DNA from: Bacteroides intestinalis
GTDB lineage: Bacteria > Bacteroidota > Bacteroidia > Bacteroidales > Bacteroidaceae
Direction: 5' to 3'
Assembly (NCBI RefSeq): GCF_003464595.1
Contig: NZ_QRZF01000004.1
Coordinates: 186,001-250,000 of the forward strand
DNA: 64,000 nucleotides
Below the pieces are notes generated by a model, which was given only the letters and a program-made list of their open reading frames with translations, was not told the DNA's origin and did not search any database. Position 1 is the first letter of the stretch, and each line of letters begins with the position of its first letter. Below, piece after piece: positions 1 through 8,763 of this stretch. Made by a program: the position numbers and the translations under genes.

Positions 1-823
1 GATAAGTAGCCATACGATCATCATAAGGGAAAAGTGATGTGGTGGCACCGACTTCGGCACCCATATTACAAATAGTTGCCTTACCGGTAGCGGACAAAGA
101 AGCTGTGCCCGGTCCAAAATATTCAATGATTGCATTTGTACCGCCTTTAACCGTCAGGATACCTGCCAACTTCAGAATCACATCTTTTGGAGCTGCCCAA
201 CCGTTCAGTTCACCTTTCAGATGTACACCAATCAAACGAGGCATTTTCAATTCCCATTCCATGCCGGTCATCACATCCACCGCATCGGCACCACCGACAC
301 CGATGGCAACCATACCCAAACCACCTGCATTGGGTGTATGAGAGTCAGTTCCTACCATCATTCCACCGGGAAAGGCATAATTTTCCAATACTACCTGATG
401 AATAATACCCGCACCCGGCTGCCAGAAACCGATACCATATCGGGAAGAAACATCACGCAAGAAGTCGTATACTTCTTCGTTTGTCTTGGTAGCAGTGGCA
501 ATATCTTCCCGGGCTCCTCTATAGGCCTGTATCAGATGGTCGCAATGTACTGTCGAAGGTACGGCAACTTGTTCGCGACCTGCATTCATAAATTGTAGCA
601 ATGCCATTTGTGCGGTTGCATCCTGCATTGCTACACGGTCAGGACGGAAGTTTACATAATCCTCTCCCCTTTTGTAGTCTTTGATCCCCTTCTCATCAAA
701 CAGATGAGTATACAAAATCTTTTCTGCTAATGTCAGCGGACGTTGCAGTACTGCCCGCACATGTTCCATTTTCCCCTTATAAGAAGCATAAAAGGCCTTT
801 AACATAGTTACGTCATACACCAT
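1..823 (-). CDS. acnA: Aconitate hydratase, 3' part cut off by the window edge
   Basis: This is the N-terminal ~274 residues of aconitase, which interconverts citrate and isocitrate using a [4Fe-4S] cluster in the oxidative branch of the TCA cycle. Translation from the ATG at 823 begins [19 protein letters not shown] and continues through family landmarks: [43 protein letters not shown] and [14 protein letters not shown]. These match the swivel-less N-terminal aconitase domains that contribute substrate-binding residues (Gln/Asp/His/Ser). The cluster cysteines lie further downstream and are outside the window. In many Bacteroides the gene is followed by icd and gltA, which would also be off the left end here. 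The upstream 140 bp are AT-rich and separate it from the divergent helicase gene. No frameshift is seen. Family assignment is confident; activity cannot be checked because the C-terminal half is missing. Confidence 0.93.
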   Translation of the reverse strand, partial: MVYDVTMLKAFYASYKGKMEHVRAVLQRPLTLAEKILYTHLFDEKGIKDYKRGEDYVNFRPDRVAMQDATAQMALLQFMNAGREQVAVPSTVHCDHLIQAYRGAREDIATATKTNEEVYDFLRDVSSRYGIGFWQPGAGIIHQVVLENYAFPGGMMVGTDSHTPNAGGLGMVAIGVGGADAVDVMTGMEWELKMPRLIGVHLKGELNGWAAPKDVILKLAGILTVKGGTNAIIEYFGPGTASLSATGKATICNMGAEVGATTSLFPYDDRMATY

Positions 824-922
824 AATCACATTTATTTTTTAGTTTTCCAATATTGTAAAGATTACAAATTAATATAATAAACAAACTAAAATCGTTAAAG
901 GTTTAACAAATTAAAGCTTTTC

Positions 923-953
923 TTCGTGCAAAAGCGAAGAATGATTACCTTTG
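923..953 (+). promoter_or_regulatory. Bacteroides-type promoter for the helicase gene
   Basis: A TACCTTTG -7 box at 946-953 matches the Bacteroides consensus TAnnTTTG exactly. A weaker TTCG lies 19 nt upstream at 923-926 as the -33 element. Transcription would start near 960, leaving a ~105-nt leader made mostly of the heptad repeat array before the ATG at 1066. Confidence 0.6.
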
Positions 954-965
954 CGAAAAAACTAT

Positions 966-1063
966 GCGATTAGTGATTAGAGGTTAGTGATTAGTGATTA
1001 GCACCATGCGGAATATAGCGCAGCCCACTAATCACTTATCACCAATCACTAAACACTTATTAT
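966..1063. repeat. Phased heptad array with inverted arm in a 5' leader
   Basis: Five 7-nt units (GCGATTA, GTGATTA, GAGGTTA, GTGATTA, GTGATTA) start at 966, 973, 980, 987 and 994. After a ~28-nt loop come reverse-complement units TAATCAC, TTATCAC, CAATCAC and TAAACAC at 1029, 1036, 1043 and 1050. The two arms could pair into a long imperfect hairpin just before the helicase start codon. A related array sits at 13400-13486. Confidence 0.85.
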
Positions 1064-1065
1064 AT

Positions 1066-2952
1066 ATGAGCAATAACCTCCTTTCTCCAACCGACCATCT
1101 TCAGCGACAAGAACTCCTCCTGCGCATGGAATATGAATTCGAAAAAGAAGAATTCAAAAGGCAGACCGAAACCATGGGTATCGCCCGCAAGGTGAAACGG
1201 GGACTCTGTTGGTATCCTGCCACTCCCGGACGAAGTTACTACAATTCACTGAATCAATTAGTAATAGAAATTACACATGCGGAAGATACTGATATAGAAC
1301 ATAATTTCGAATTCGGGCGTCCCGTCTGTTTTTTCCGTAAAGGATACGACGAAAAGATTACATATTTCAACTCCATCGGTACCATTAGCTATGCCAACGA
1401 AACACGCATGGTTGTTGTGATGCCTGGTGCAGGTGCTATACTGGAAGTGCAATCTGCCGAAAACCTCGGAGTGCAGCTTTATTTTGATGAAACGTCCTAC
1501 CGCACTATGTTCGAAGCCCTCTCCGACGTAATTCGCGCCAAGGGCAATCGATTGGCAGAATTGAGAGATATTATGCTGGGAACTTTAAAACCCGGATTTC
1601 GTGAACTCTACCCTGTTCGTTTCCCCTGGCTGAATTCTACACAGGAAAATGCAGTGAATAAAGTGTTGTACTCCCGCGATGTTTCTATTGTACACGGGCC
1701 TCCGGGAACAGGGAAAACAACTACTCTCGTAGAAGCTATCTATGAAACATTACACCGCGAACCGCAAGTACTGGTTTGCGCCCAAAGTAATACAGCTGTC
1801 GACTGGATCAGTGAAAAACTCGTAGATCGTGGTGTGAATGTTCTGCGCATTGGTAATCCTACCCGAGTAAACGACAAAATGCTTTCTTTCACTTATGAGC
1901 GCCGTTTCGAAGGGCATCCGGCCTATTCTGAACTATGGAGTATCCGCAAAGCCATGCGTGAAATGGGCGGCAAGCATCGAGGCAGCTATGAGGAGCGTGA
2001 AAGCGCCCGCAACCGTATGAGCCGCCTGCGTGATCGTGCCACACAGCTGGAAATACAAATCAATGCCGATCTTTTCGACAATGCCCATGTTATAGCCTCC
2101 ACTCTTGTCAGCAGCAATCACCGCGTACTGAACGGGCGCCGCTTCGGTACACTCTTTATTGATGAAGCCGCCCAAGCCTTAGAGGCCGCTTGCTGGATAG
2201 CCATCCGCAAGGCCGACCGTGTAGTACTGGCAGGTGATCATTGCCAGCTTCCACCTACTATAAAATGTTACGAAGCTGCCCGTGGAGGATTGGAATGTAC
2301 ATTAATGGAAAGAGTCGTTGCCAATAAACCCAGCACCGTTTCTCTATTGAAAGTACAATACCGTATGCATGAGGAAATCATGAAATTTCCTTCCCAATGG
2401 TTTTACAATGGAGAACTACAAGCAGCTCCTGAGATACGATACCGCGGCATTCTCGACTGGGATACTCCTATCAGTTGGATAGATACTTCAGAAATGGATT
2501 TCAAGGAAGAATTCATAGGAGAAACGTTCGGGCGTATCAATAAAGCAGAAGCTGATTTACTTCTTCAGGAATTAAAAGCTTATATTAGCCGGATCGGTGG
2601 AAAGCGTGTCTTAGAAGAACGGATCGATTTCGGTATCATCTCTCCTTACAAAGCCCAGGTACAGTACCTCCGCAATAAGATTAAAGCAAGCAGTTCACTT
2701 AAACCTTACCGAAGTCTACTCACAGTCAACACAGTAGATGGGTTTCAGGGACAGGAACGTGATGTCATTTTCATCAGCCTTGTGCGTGCCAATGAAGAGG
2801 GACAGATCGGTTTCCTGAATGATTTACGAAGAATGAACGTCGCCATCACCCGTGCCCGCATGAAATTGGTGATATTGGGAGAAGCTGCAACTTTAGCACA
2901 TCATGCTTTTTATCGTAAATTTCTAGAATATACAGGTACTATAAAACCATAA
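1066..2952 (+). CDS. SF1 DNA/RNA helicase, IGHMBP2/Dna2-like (AAA_12)
   Basis: A 628-residue superfamily 1B helicase of the UPF1/SMUBP2/Dna2 type, expected to unwind DNA or RNA in the cytoplasm. The N-terminal ~200 residues form the OB-like accessory region. Walker A GPPGTGKT is at residues 211-218 and the Walker B DEAA at 366-369. The motif III region is GDHCQLPPT, and the C-terminal RecA-like domain carries VDGFQGQERDV (motif V) and NVAITRARMKL (motif VI). I chose the ATG at 1066. A GTG at 994 is also in frame, but it lies inside the heptad repeat array and would add repeat-encoded residues. The gene stands alone behind its own promoter and ends at a hairpin. The cellular role of bacterial members is poorly defined; repair or RNA processing are both possible. 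Confidence 0.9.
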   Translation: MSNNLLSPTDHLQRQELLLRMEYEFEKEEFKRQTETMGIARKVKRGLCWYPATPGRSYYNSLNQLVIEITHAEDTDIEHNFEFGRPVCFFRKGYDEKITYFNSIGTISYANETRMVVVMPGAGAILEVQSAENLGVQLYFDETSYRTMFEALSDVIRAKGNRLAELRDIMLGTLKPGFRELYPVRFPWLNSTQENAVNKVLYSRDVSIVHGPPGTGKTTTLVEAIYETLHREPQVLVCAQSNTAVDWISEKLVDRGVNVLRIGNPTRVNDKMLSFTYERRFEGHPAYSELWSIRKAMREMGGKHRGSYEERESARNRMSRLRDRATQLEIQINADLFDNAHVIASTLVSSNHRVLNGRRFGTLFIDEAAQALEAACWIAIRKADRVVLAGDHCQLPPTIKCYEAARGGLECTLMERVVANKPSTVSLLKVQYRMHEEIMKFPSQWFYNGELQAAPEIRYRGILDWDTPISWIDTSEMDFKEEFIGETFGRINKAEADLLLQELKAYISRIGGKRVLEERIDFGIISPYKAQVQYLRNKIKASSSLKPYRSLLTVNTVDGFQGQERDVIFISLVRANEEGQIGFLNDLRRMNVAITRARMKLVILGEAATLAHHAFYRKFLEYTGTIKP

Positions 2953-2957
2953 AAAGA

Positions 2958-2989
2958 GCGCGGGCTTATGAATTTCATATAGCCCGCGC
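2958..2989 (-). terminator. GC-rich hairpin terminator between convergent genes
   Basis: A perfect 9-bp stem, GCGCGGGCT at 2958-2966 and AGCCCGCGC at 2981-2989, separates the helicase and the LruC gene. Read on the minus strand it is followed by CTCTTTTTAT, so it mainly serves the LruC lipoprotein gene. On the plus strand it may also stop helicase transcripts. Confidence 0.8.
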
Positions 2990-3028
2990 AAAATAAGAGA
3001 GAAGAACTACTTGTTAATCTACATTGGC

Positions 3029-5056
3029 TTATTTCGCTCCTTTACCTGTTTTATACCAATCTTGATTCGTTGTACCCTTAGATTTAGCCCAGTTAGCAAA
3101 TGCCGGGTATTGTCCTTCCAGATCAATTCTATAAGTTTCATCAGCCGGAACAAAACCTGTAATAGGTATATTGATAGCAAATGGATACTGACCACCATCT
3201 TTAGAACCTACATAATATGCATTATCTTTCGTCATCAACGATGCGTCAGCAGCAGAAGTCATATCAGCCAGTGGCAAATGTACCTCTACTCTGTTTTCTG
3301 TGGTATATTGTTTAGTGATGATATACGGATTAAAGTCACTGGCTACATCGGTCTGCGACAGATTCAATCCTGTCAAATCACGTTCAATCTGATAAACCGT
3401 ACCCTCAGCAATCTCTTTTGCACTGGTTTCAATAACAAATGAATTCGTTGCAATCTCAGCTTTCACCCCTGCAGGTAAAGTCATTTTCCCCAGTTTTTTA
3501 TACTGGCAAGCAAAGAAGTTATTATTGGTAGCACTACCTTTTTTCTGAACAGCTTTAAAGGTTTCTACAGACTTAGTGGCTTTGTTGTTTGCATCAAAAG
3601 TAATGTTACGATTATATTCGATCATTACGTCATTCAAGTCATAATCACCACCACCGGGCCAGATATCTTCGAAAGCAAGAGTACCGCTTAATGGGAGGAC
3701 ACCCGGTTCCGGGGTAGGATCAGTAGGAGGTACTGGTTCCAAATCACTACCGCCTAAGTCTTTAGAAGTGGTAACAGCAAACAGCAAATCCTTATAATCA
3801 TCCGGAGCTTGACTTGATTTTACATAGTCTTCAATACCAATGATACGCATTTTAGATTTTTCGTCATATACAGATATAAAACGACGATCAGTTCCAGTAT
3901 CGTCAGACATGCAAGCATTGCGATATCCACTATAATAGGAAGAGCTACTATACCCAAAGTCATCCAACTGATTTACATACCCACTAGCATAGGGGGCACT
4001 AAAGCTACTACCTCCAAAGCCATTACTAATTAAAAACCAGCCAATAGTATATCCTTCAGGGAATAACTCTGACTGATTACCATCTTTATCAAAATACAAC
4101 AACTTTGCCGTTTGTCCTGCTTTCAGAGTCATTGTACTTTGCTCATCTCCACCACTCGAATTTGGGAAAACAAGATATTTTTTCATCTTGTAGAAGCTCT
4201 CGGGAGTTATAGTTTGACCTGTGGGATAATAATAATAACCGAATGAATTCAAATATGCAGCAGCCTCGCCCATGAATGATACACTTACAGTCGAACCACC
4301 TGCAGGAATCTTTAGATTTATCTGATCAGGATTTCTTAACAACTTAGCATTTCCACAAGCACCACTAACTTTATTGGCTTCATCATTATTGTAAGCCACC
4401 AAAAAATTATCAACTCTTGCACTGACCACACCAATAGCTTCATTAGCTGCTCCTACCTTATCTGGTCGTGTCAAATAACCACCCAAAGTAGGGATGCCAT
4501 TTCCATTCCATGTAGTTAATGAATATACATTATCATACCTATCAGTACCCGATAACCCATGCGTCAACTTGAATGGAACCTTATCATCATTTATGACCCC
4601 ATTAGTAGCACGTGTTCCTGGCGCACTCTTCGTAACATCATACGTATACCCGCTTGCCGAAGCTTCCAATTTCACACAAGTCGGCAAACCGAACAAGCCT
4701 GTATAGAGATATGCCTCTTTTACAGCTGTAGGAATATTCATTTTGCCTTCATACTTTCCATTAATGTCGGTATACGCCACAAAAATAGGTGAGATTCCCT
4801 CCTTCTTTGTCCTGCGATCCTCCATAGGATTCTGATCATACACCTCAATAACGGCTCGATAGCCTGGTGCATCATAGTTTACATTTAACTGTACATCCCC
4901 CGTCAAAGCGAAATCAAAGTAATCTTCTTTTGGTGGTAGTTTGCCATCATCGTCGTTACCTGGATTATAAACGTCCTTGTCGCATCCTGTTACAATCCCC
5001 ATCAACATCAGTGCATAGAGACCTGTAACCAAACTGTTTCTTTTAATCCGTTTCAT
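3029..5056 (-). CDS. LruC domain-containing lipoprotein
   Basis: A 675-residue exported lipoprotein. The lipobox is LMGIVTGC, with the acceptor cysteine followed by DKDVYNPG, so it should be anchored in the outer membrane. The C-terminal third (from about residue 455) is a LruC/DUF4842 domain: it opens with LAFEDIWPGGGDYDLNDVM and ends with the characteristic YPAFANWAKSKG..QDWYK close. The acidic DYDLND stretch looks like a Ca-binding loop by composition. The middle part is Tyr/Ser/Gly-rich and unrecognised. I start at the ATG at 5056, giving MKRIKRNSLVTGLYALMLM; an upstream in-frame TTG lies within the promoter. LruC proteins are widespread in Bacteroidales and their role is unknown; a surface structural or adhesion role would be inference. 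A decayed paralogue lies just upstream. Confidence 0.82.
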   Translation of the reverse strand: MKRIKRNSLVTGLYALMLMGIVTGCDKDVYNPGNDDDGKLPPKEDYFDFALTGDVQLNVNYDAPGYRAVIEVYDQNPMEDRRTKKEGISPIFVAYTDINGKYEGKMNIPTAVKEAYLYTGLFGLPTCVKLEASASGYTYDVTKSAPGTRATNGVINDDKVPFKLTHGLSGTDRYDNVYSLTTWNGNGIPTLGGYLTRPDKVGAANEAIGVVSARVDNFLVAYNNDEANKVSGACGNAKLLRNPDQINLKIPAGGSTVSVSFMGEAAAYLNSFGYYYYPTGQTITPESFYKMKKYLVFPNSSGGDEQSTMTLKAGQTAKLLYFDKDGNQSELFPEGYTIGWFLISNGFGGSSFSAPYASGYVNQLDDFGYSSSSYYSGYRNACMSDDTGTDRRFISVYDEKSKMRIIGIEDYVKSSQAPDDYKDLLFAVTTSKDLGGSDLEPVPPTDPTPEPGVLPLSGTLAFEDIWPGGGDYDLNDVMIEYNRNITFDANNKATKSVETFKAVQKKGSATNNNFFACQYKKLGKMTLPAGVKAEIATNSFVIETSAKEIAEGTVYQIERDLTGLNLSQTDVASDFNPYIITKQYTTENRVEVHLPLADMTSAADASLMTKDNAYYVGSKDGGQYPFAINIPITGFVPADETYRIDLEGQYPAFANWAKSKGTTNQDWYKTGKGAK

Positions 5057-5087
5057 ATTATTGTAAGTTATAAAATTGATATCGTTA

Positions 5088-5095
5088 CAAACATA
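5088..5095 (-). promoter_or_regulatory. -7 box of the LruC lipoprotein gene
   Basis: TATGTTTG on the minus strand fits TAnnTTTG. A TTTG occurs 22 nt further upstream, slightly beyond the usual spacing. Initiation about 7 nt downstream places the TSS near 5080 and supports the start codon at 5056. Confidence 0.5.
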
Positions 5096-5467
5096 CAACT
5101 TATTTTGTCATAATGATCAAATATACAAGTTTATTTTTCAGGATAAATCATCCAATTAACAACTCTTATAGAATCATAAATAATCAATATAGTACTTTCG
5201 TAATCTATTTTTAATCGGCATATAACTTGTATATATAGATTCATTTATTGATTATACAATATTTATTTAACATTTATAAACTACTGCAAATATATTGTAC
5301 TGTCATCGATATTTTACAAACATGCAAATATTGATAAATCAAAAAATAGTTCCTCGATCAGTTGATTGAATTATGTAATCTAATATTATTTTTAAGACTA
5401 AATCCACTTATTTAAAGAAAGAACTCAAAAATGAAACCATTGAATAATGCAATTCTATAAACACAAA
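5096..5467. other. AT-rich spacer without a recognisable gene
   Basis: About 370 bp of very AT-rich sequence between the LruC gene promoter and the terminator of the decayed paralogue. I see no ORF, tRNA-like fold or phased repeat in it. Confidence 0.6.
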
Positions 5468-5512
5468 AAAACTACGCAACTTCCATGCATTGTACACGAA
5501 GCTGCGTAGTTT
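5468..5512 (-). terminator. Intrinsic terminator of the LruC remnant
   Basis: Arms AAACTACGCAACTTC and GAAGCTGCGTAGTTT form a ~14-bp stem with one G-U pair. The minus strand then runs into TTTTTTTGTGTTT. It sits ~30 nt past the remnant's stop codon, so the pseudogene kept its original terminator. Confidence 0.85.
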
Positions 5513-5539
5513 CTTATAATAACTTTAAAAAGGATTTTC

Positions 5540-5916
5540 CTACTTATACCAATCCTTACATTCGCTACCATTGAAGCTAATCCATTTCGCGAAATTAGGA
5601 TAGCATTTATCCACACTCTGAGTTTCACTATTGGTTTGTTGTTTATCAAATGCACTTCACATCTGTTATCTTCGGTATTATCATGAACCATAATAAACAA
5701 ATTATAAGGAGATATACCAAAGGTTTCATGGTCTATAGAAGTGCCCAACTTATTCTTAATCTTATAATTTTCTGTTTTCGTATTGTTACCCGTAACAGAA
5801 AGCGCATTGAAGAATACATTGATCGTTGCTTTAGAAAGGTCTTTGTCTATTCCTTGATTGATATCAGCCACCGGATTTTCCACAATACTATTTTCAACAA
5901 ATACAATTTTCAGCAT
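5540..5916 (-). pseudogene. Decayed 3' end of a second LruC-domain gene
   Basis: The minus strand encodes the last part of a LruC domain split over two frames. The upstream frame (from about 5916) reads KIVFVENSIVENPVADINQG and continues to HDNTEDNRCEVHL, equivalent to TTENRVEVHL in the intact neighbour. Near 5640 the reading moves by one base into CYPNFAKWISFNGSECKDWYK and a TAG at 5542-5540, the family's standard C-terminus. Signal peptide and N-terminal region are missing. The gene is therefore 5'-truncated and frameshifted, probably by deletion after a tandem duplication of the neighbouring LruC gene. The homology call rests on the shared C-terminal motif and is firm; the exact shift point is approximate. 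Confidence 0.78.
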
Positions 5917-6181
5917 TCATAAATCAACTATCATTCAAAACAAGAAAAATCTATCTTTCAATTATAAACGATTACACGCTTTTTGTCAATAGCAGATTTA
6001 TAAAGTATTAACAGAACAAGAAGAGTTTAGCCCATCCATTCTATCTTTCGCAAAACAGATGATGCGTTTACCTACATTATATCGTTTGTTTTACCTCAAC
6101 AAATAGTGTGTTTTGAATGATTACATCATATGTTTTGCACCAAAAGAGGATACGTTTTCAGTAATTTCATACCTTATTATA

Positions 6182-6215
6182 TAAAAAGAGAGGGGCAACT
6201 TACGTTACTCCTCCC
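6182..6215 (-). terminator. Intrinsic terminator of the ilv operon
   Basis: Minus-strand arms GGGAGGAGTAAC and GTTGCCCCTCTC, with a GTAA loop, form a 12-bp stem with one mismatch, followed by TTTTTAT. It lies ~105 nt beyond the ilvC stop codon and is the first strong terminator after the five-gene operon. Confidence 0.82.
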
Positions 6216-6261
6216 ATTGTCTTCTTCCCGAACTTAAATCAGGATTACGGTTACAAATATA
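6182..6261 (-). ncRNA. Candidate small RNA downstream of ilvC
   Basis: On the minus strand a TATATTTG box at 6261-6254 fits the Bacteroides -7 element, with CTTG 20 nt upstream. It is followed about 65 nt later by the strong terminator at 6215-6182. A transcript starting near 6247 would be ~65 nt with no ORF. It could equally be just the ilvC 3' end with a chance promoter match. Confidence 0.35.
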
Positions 6262-6320
6262 CTACATTGAAACACCGAAATCAAGTATTCGGGCATTTTT
6301 ATTCTTATCCCCAAGAAGGA

Positions 6321-7364
6321 TTAGTTATTTTCCGGACGCAACTGACGAACCGTAACAGCAGTCTGCCACATTTCGCTTTCACGCAACTGACGAAGTTCTT
6401 CGTTCAGTTTCTCACGATAATCAGGTTGAGAATTGCTGTCGATAGAGATCTGAGCCTCATTACCAGACTTAACGCTTGCATACAATTGTTGTACTACCGG
6501 CTTGATAGCATCATGGAACGGAGTCATCCAGTCCAGAGCACCGCGTTGTGCAGTAGTTGAACAATTAGCATACATCCAGTCCATACCATTCTTAGCGAAC
6601 AACGGCATCAATGACTGAGTCAATTCCTCTACTGTTTCATTGAATGCTTCTGACGGAGTATGACCGTTTTCGCGCAACACTTCGTACTGAGCCAACAGCA
6701 AACCTTGGATAGCACCCATCAATGAACCACGCTCACCTGTCAGGTCAGAAGTAGCTTCACGTTGGAAAGTAGTTTCGAACAAATATCCTGAACCTACACC
6801 GATACCCAATGCGATGGTACGATCCATAGCTTTACCCGTAGCATCCTGATAGATAGCGTAAGAAGAGTTCAAACCACGACCTTCAAGGAACATTGTACGC
6901 AATGAAGTACCCGAACCTTTAGGAGCTACCATGATTACGTCGATATCTTTCTGAGGAACTACACCTGTACGGTCGCTCCAAGTGATAGCAAAACCATGAG
7001 AGAAGTAAAGAGCTTTTCCCGGAGTCAGGTAAGGTTTGATAGTAGGCCATACAGACATTACGGCTGCATCAGACAACAAGCACATAATGATAGTACCTTT
7101 CTCACAAGCCTCCTCAATGCCAAACAGTGTTTCACCCGGTACCCATCCGTCAGCTATTGCTTTCTCATAAGTCTTACCCGGACGCTGTCCAACGATTACG
7201 TTGAAACCGTTATCACGCAGGTTGCATGCCTGTCCCGGTCCCTGTACACCATAACCGATCACTGCAATTGTCTCATCTTTCAAAACTTCACGTGCTTTTT
7301 CCAAAGGAAATTCTTCGCGGGTCATTACATTCTCAGTAACACCGCCAAAATTCAATTGTGCCAT
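6321..7364 (-). CDS. ilvC: Ketol-acid reductoisomerase
   Basis: A 347-residue class I ketol-acid reductoisomerase, catalysing the Mg- and NAD(P)H-dependent isomeroreduction of acetolactate/acetohydroxybutyrate in the second common step of valine and isoleucine synthesis. The Rossmann glycine loop GYGVQGPGQ is near residue 40 and the catalytic-domain signature APKGSGTSLR is in mid protein. The C-terminal knotted domain contains TSDLTGERGSLMGAIQG with the metal-binding acidic residues. I use the ATG at 7364 (MAQLNFGGVTENV). An upstream in-frame codon would add 12 lysine-rich residues untypical of the family. It is the last gene of the ilv operon, 52 bp after the thioesterase gene, and precedes the operon terminator. 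Confidence 0.97.
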   Translation of the reverse strand: MAQLNFGGVTENVMTREEFPLEKAREVLKDETIAVIGYGVQGPGQACNLRDNGFNVIVGQRPGKTYEKAIADGWVPGETLFGIEEACEKGTIIMCLLSDAAVMSVWPTIKPYLTPGKALYFSHGFAITWSDRTGVVPQKDIDVIMVAPKGSGTSLRTMFLEGRGLNSSYAIYQDATGKAMDRTIALGIGVGSGYLFETTFQREATSDLTGERGSLMGAIQGLLLAQYEVLRENGHTPSEAFNETVEELTQSLMPLFAKNGMDWMYANCSTTAQRGALDWMTPFHDAIKPVVQQLYASVKSGNEAQISIDSNSQPDYREKLNEELRQLRESEMWQTAVTVRQLRPENN

Positions 7365-7416
7365 TTTCTTTTTTAGTTTTTTATTTGTGGCTTGCGCCAA
7401 CTAATGATTAATAAAA

Positions 7417-8169
7417 TTATTTCTCTGTAAATATTACTTTTGAACGGCAAACGACTTCGCTGCCATTCTTTTTCACTTCAATATCGAAAGTCCCATCTTC
7501 CAGCTCATCTTTATAGAGTGTAAGTTCGTCGCCGTAATAACTTTCGGCTACGTAAGCCATTTCAAAACGACGGATACGCTTTTCCTTATACATCTCTATC
7601 GGAAACAAGTCCATGATATGTTCGATGTAGCGGATACTATTCACGTGTCCGTTGATGTCGATATCGCTGTATTTAGCTTTCAGGGTAGCTACCGGCTCGG
7701 TGGAAGTCACTTTAATGCGTGAGGGTTTCTCGATAGGGCAAGGTTCATCGCACACATAATCTACAATGCTACCTCCGTGCAATGCCAGCAAATCGGCAGG
7801 CTTGCGGGTATTGAGGTTAATCATAGCCCATATGGAACGCGCATAACCAATCTTCTTTCCATCTTTGTCCAATAGGGCAAAGTTACGGTCGGTGAAGAGG
7901 CGATATACATTCTCCACCCAAGTCCAGATGGTAAAGTCCTCATATTGATAAGGCATTTCATCCAGTTCGATGGCAAGGCGCGAGAGCACCCATGTGTAAT
8001 TGTCTTCATTCAACGTAGCGATACCGAATCCACGGTCGCTGGCATGGAAACCGGCGCAATTCAGCAAATGGTTTCCCAGTACGCCCATAGTAAGACGCCC
8101 GGTAAAGTCCACATGAAAAGGCTCAGCTACAAACTGATATTTTCCTATCTTACTACTATTCTCACTCAT
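7417..8169 (-). CDS. Acyl-ACP thioesterase (FatA/FatB-like) inside the ilv operon
   Basis: A 250-residue double hot-dog acyl-[acyl-carrier-protein] thioesterase that releases free fatty acids from ACP in the cytoplasm. The first hot-dog opens with VDFTGRLTMGVLGNHLL. The second carries the family's active-site segment YSDIDINGHVNSIRYIEHI, with the Asp-Asn-His arrangement. The start codon overlaps the ilvN stop by 8 bases (ATGAGTGA), indicating translational coupling. This ilvD-ilvB-ilvN-thioesterase-ilvC order is the usual Bacteroides arrangement as I remember it. Co-expression with branched-chain amino acid synthesis suggests a link to branched (iso/anteiso) fatty acids, whose primers derive from the same keto acids. 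That link is inference. Confidence 0.92.
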   Translation of the reverse strand: MSENSSKIGKYQFVAEPFHVDFTGRLTMGVLGNHLLNCAGFHASDRGFGIATLNEDNYTWVLSRLAIELDEMPYQYEDFTIWTWVENVYRLFTDRNFALLDKDGKKIGYARSIWAMINLNTRKPADLLALHGGSIVDYVCDEPCPIEKPSRIKVTSTEPVATLKAKYSDIDINGHVNSIRYIEHIMDLFPIEMYKEKRIRRFEMAYVAESYYGDELTLYKDELEDGTFDIEVKKNGSEVVCRSKVIFTEK

Positions 8170-8731
8170 TGTTTTGCTCCTTTTCTTTTTTCAAGCGATA
8201 TTTCGTTTCACGATCGGCAAGGTATTCGTTCACACGTTCGAAGCAGCTTGTGGTGATAGCCACACGTCCCGAACGGACAAACTGAAGTACACAGTCGAGG
8301 GCACGCAACTCGTCATAAAGGTTGGTGATTTCTTCACCCATACCATTCTTCTCTACGATAGCAAACACAGCATTCACCTCTACGATACGTGCATTATACT
8401 TACGGATCACTTTCGATACTTCCGGTTTTTCTTCCAGTATCGGGGTTGTTATCTTATACAATGCAATTTCGTGCTGATAAATCTCATCATCCGTAAAGTA
8501 GTGCGCTTGCAGCACATCAATCTTCTTGGTGATTTGCTTGGTTACTTTCTCAATGGTGTCTTTATCCGTCCATGCAGTAATGGTGTACTTATGTACGCCC
8601 TTGATGGACGAAGCCGATACATTCAGGCTCTCGATATTGATCTGGCGACGGGTAAACACTGCGGTTACCTGGTTCAGCAAACCGGCGAAGTTCTCCGAAT
8701 GAACGATTATCGTATATAATGTCTTATCCAT
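8162..8731 (-). CDS. ilvN: Acetolactate synthase small (regulatory) subunit
   Basis: A 189-residue regulatory subunit of acetohydroxyacid synthase. An N-terminal ACT domain (residues ~3-75, starting KTLYTIIVHSENFAGLLNQV) binds the feedback inhibitor valine at subunit interfaces. The second half (residues ~85-165) is the ALS_ss_C domain that activates the large subunit. It follows ilvB after 32 bp of heptad repeats and overlaps the thioesterase gene by 8 bp. The charged tail (KKEKEQNNE) is encoded across that overlap. Length is slightly above the classical ~160-175 residues. Confidence 0.95.
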   Translation of the reverse strand: MDKTLYTIIVHSENFAGLLNQVTAVFTRRQINIESLNVSASSIKGVHKYTITAWTDKDTIEKVTKQITKKIDVLQAHYFTDDEIYQHEIALYKITTPILEEKPEVSKVIRKYNARIVEVNAVFAIVEKNGMGEEITNLYDELRALDCVLQFVRSGRVAITTSCFERVNEYLADRETKYRLKKEKEQNNE

Positions 8732-8735
8732 ACTA

Positions 8736-8763
8736 AATTAAGAATTAAGAACGAAGAATAAAA
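8736..8763. repeat. Short heptad array in the ilvB-ilvN spacer
   Basis: The spacer consists of AATTAAG at 8736 and 8743, AACGAAG at 8750 and AATAAAA at 8757, exactly 7 nt apart, filling almost the whole gap. There is only one orientation and so no hairpin. The same style of spacer occurs between ilvD and ilvB. Confidence 0.7.

Noticed and set aside
994..1065. Longer N-terminus of the helicase from GTG 994
   Set aside because: The extra 24 residues are encoded by the heptad array; ATG 1066 gives a normal family N-terminus.
3011..3442. 143-codon open frame antisense to the LruC gene
   Set aside because: Opposite strand of a clear coding region, no recognisable motifs, starts between the terminator and the LruC stop.
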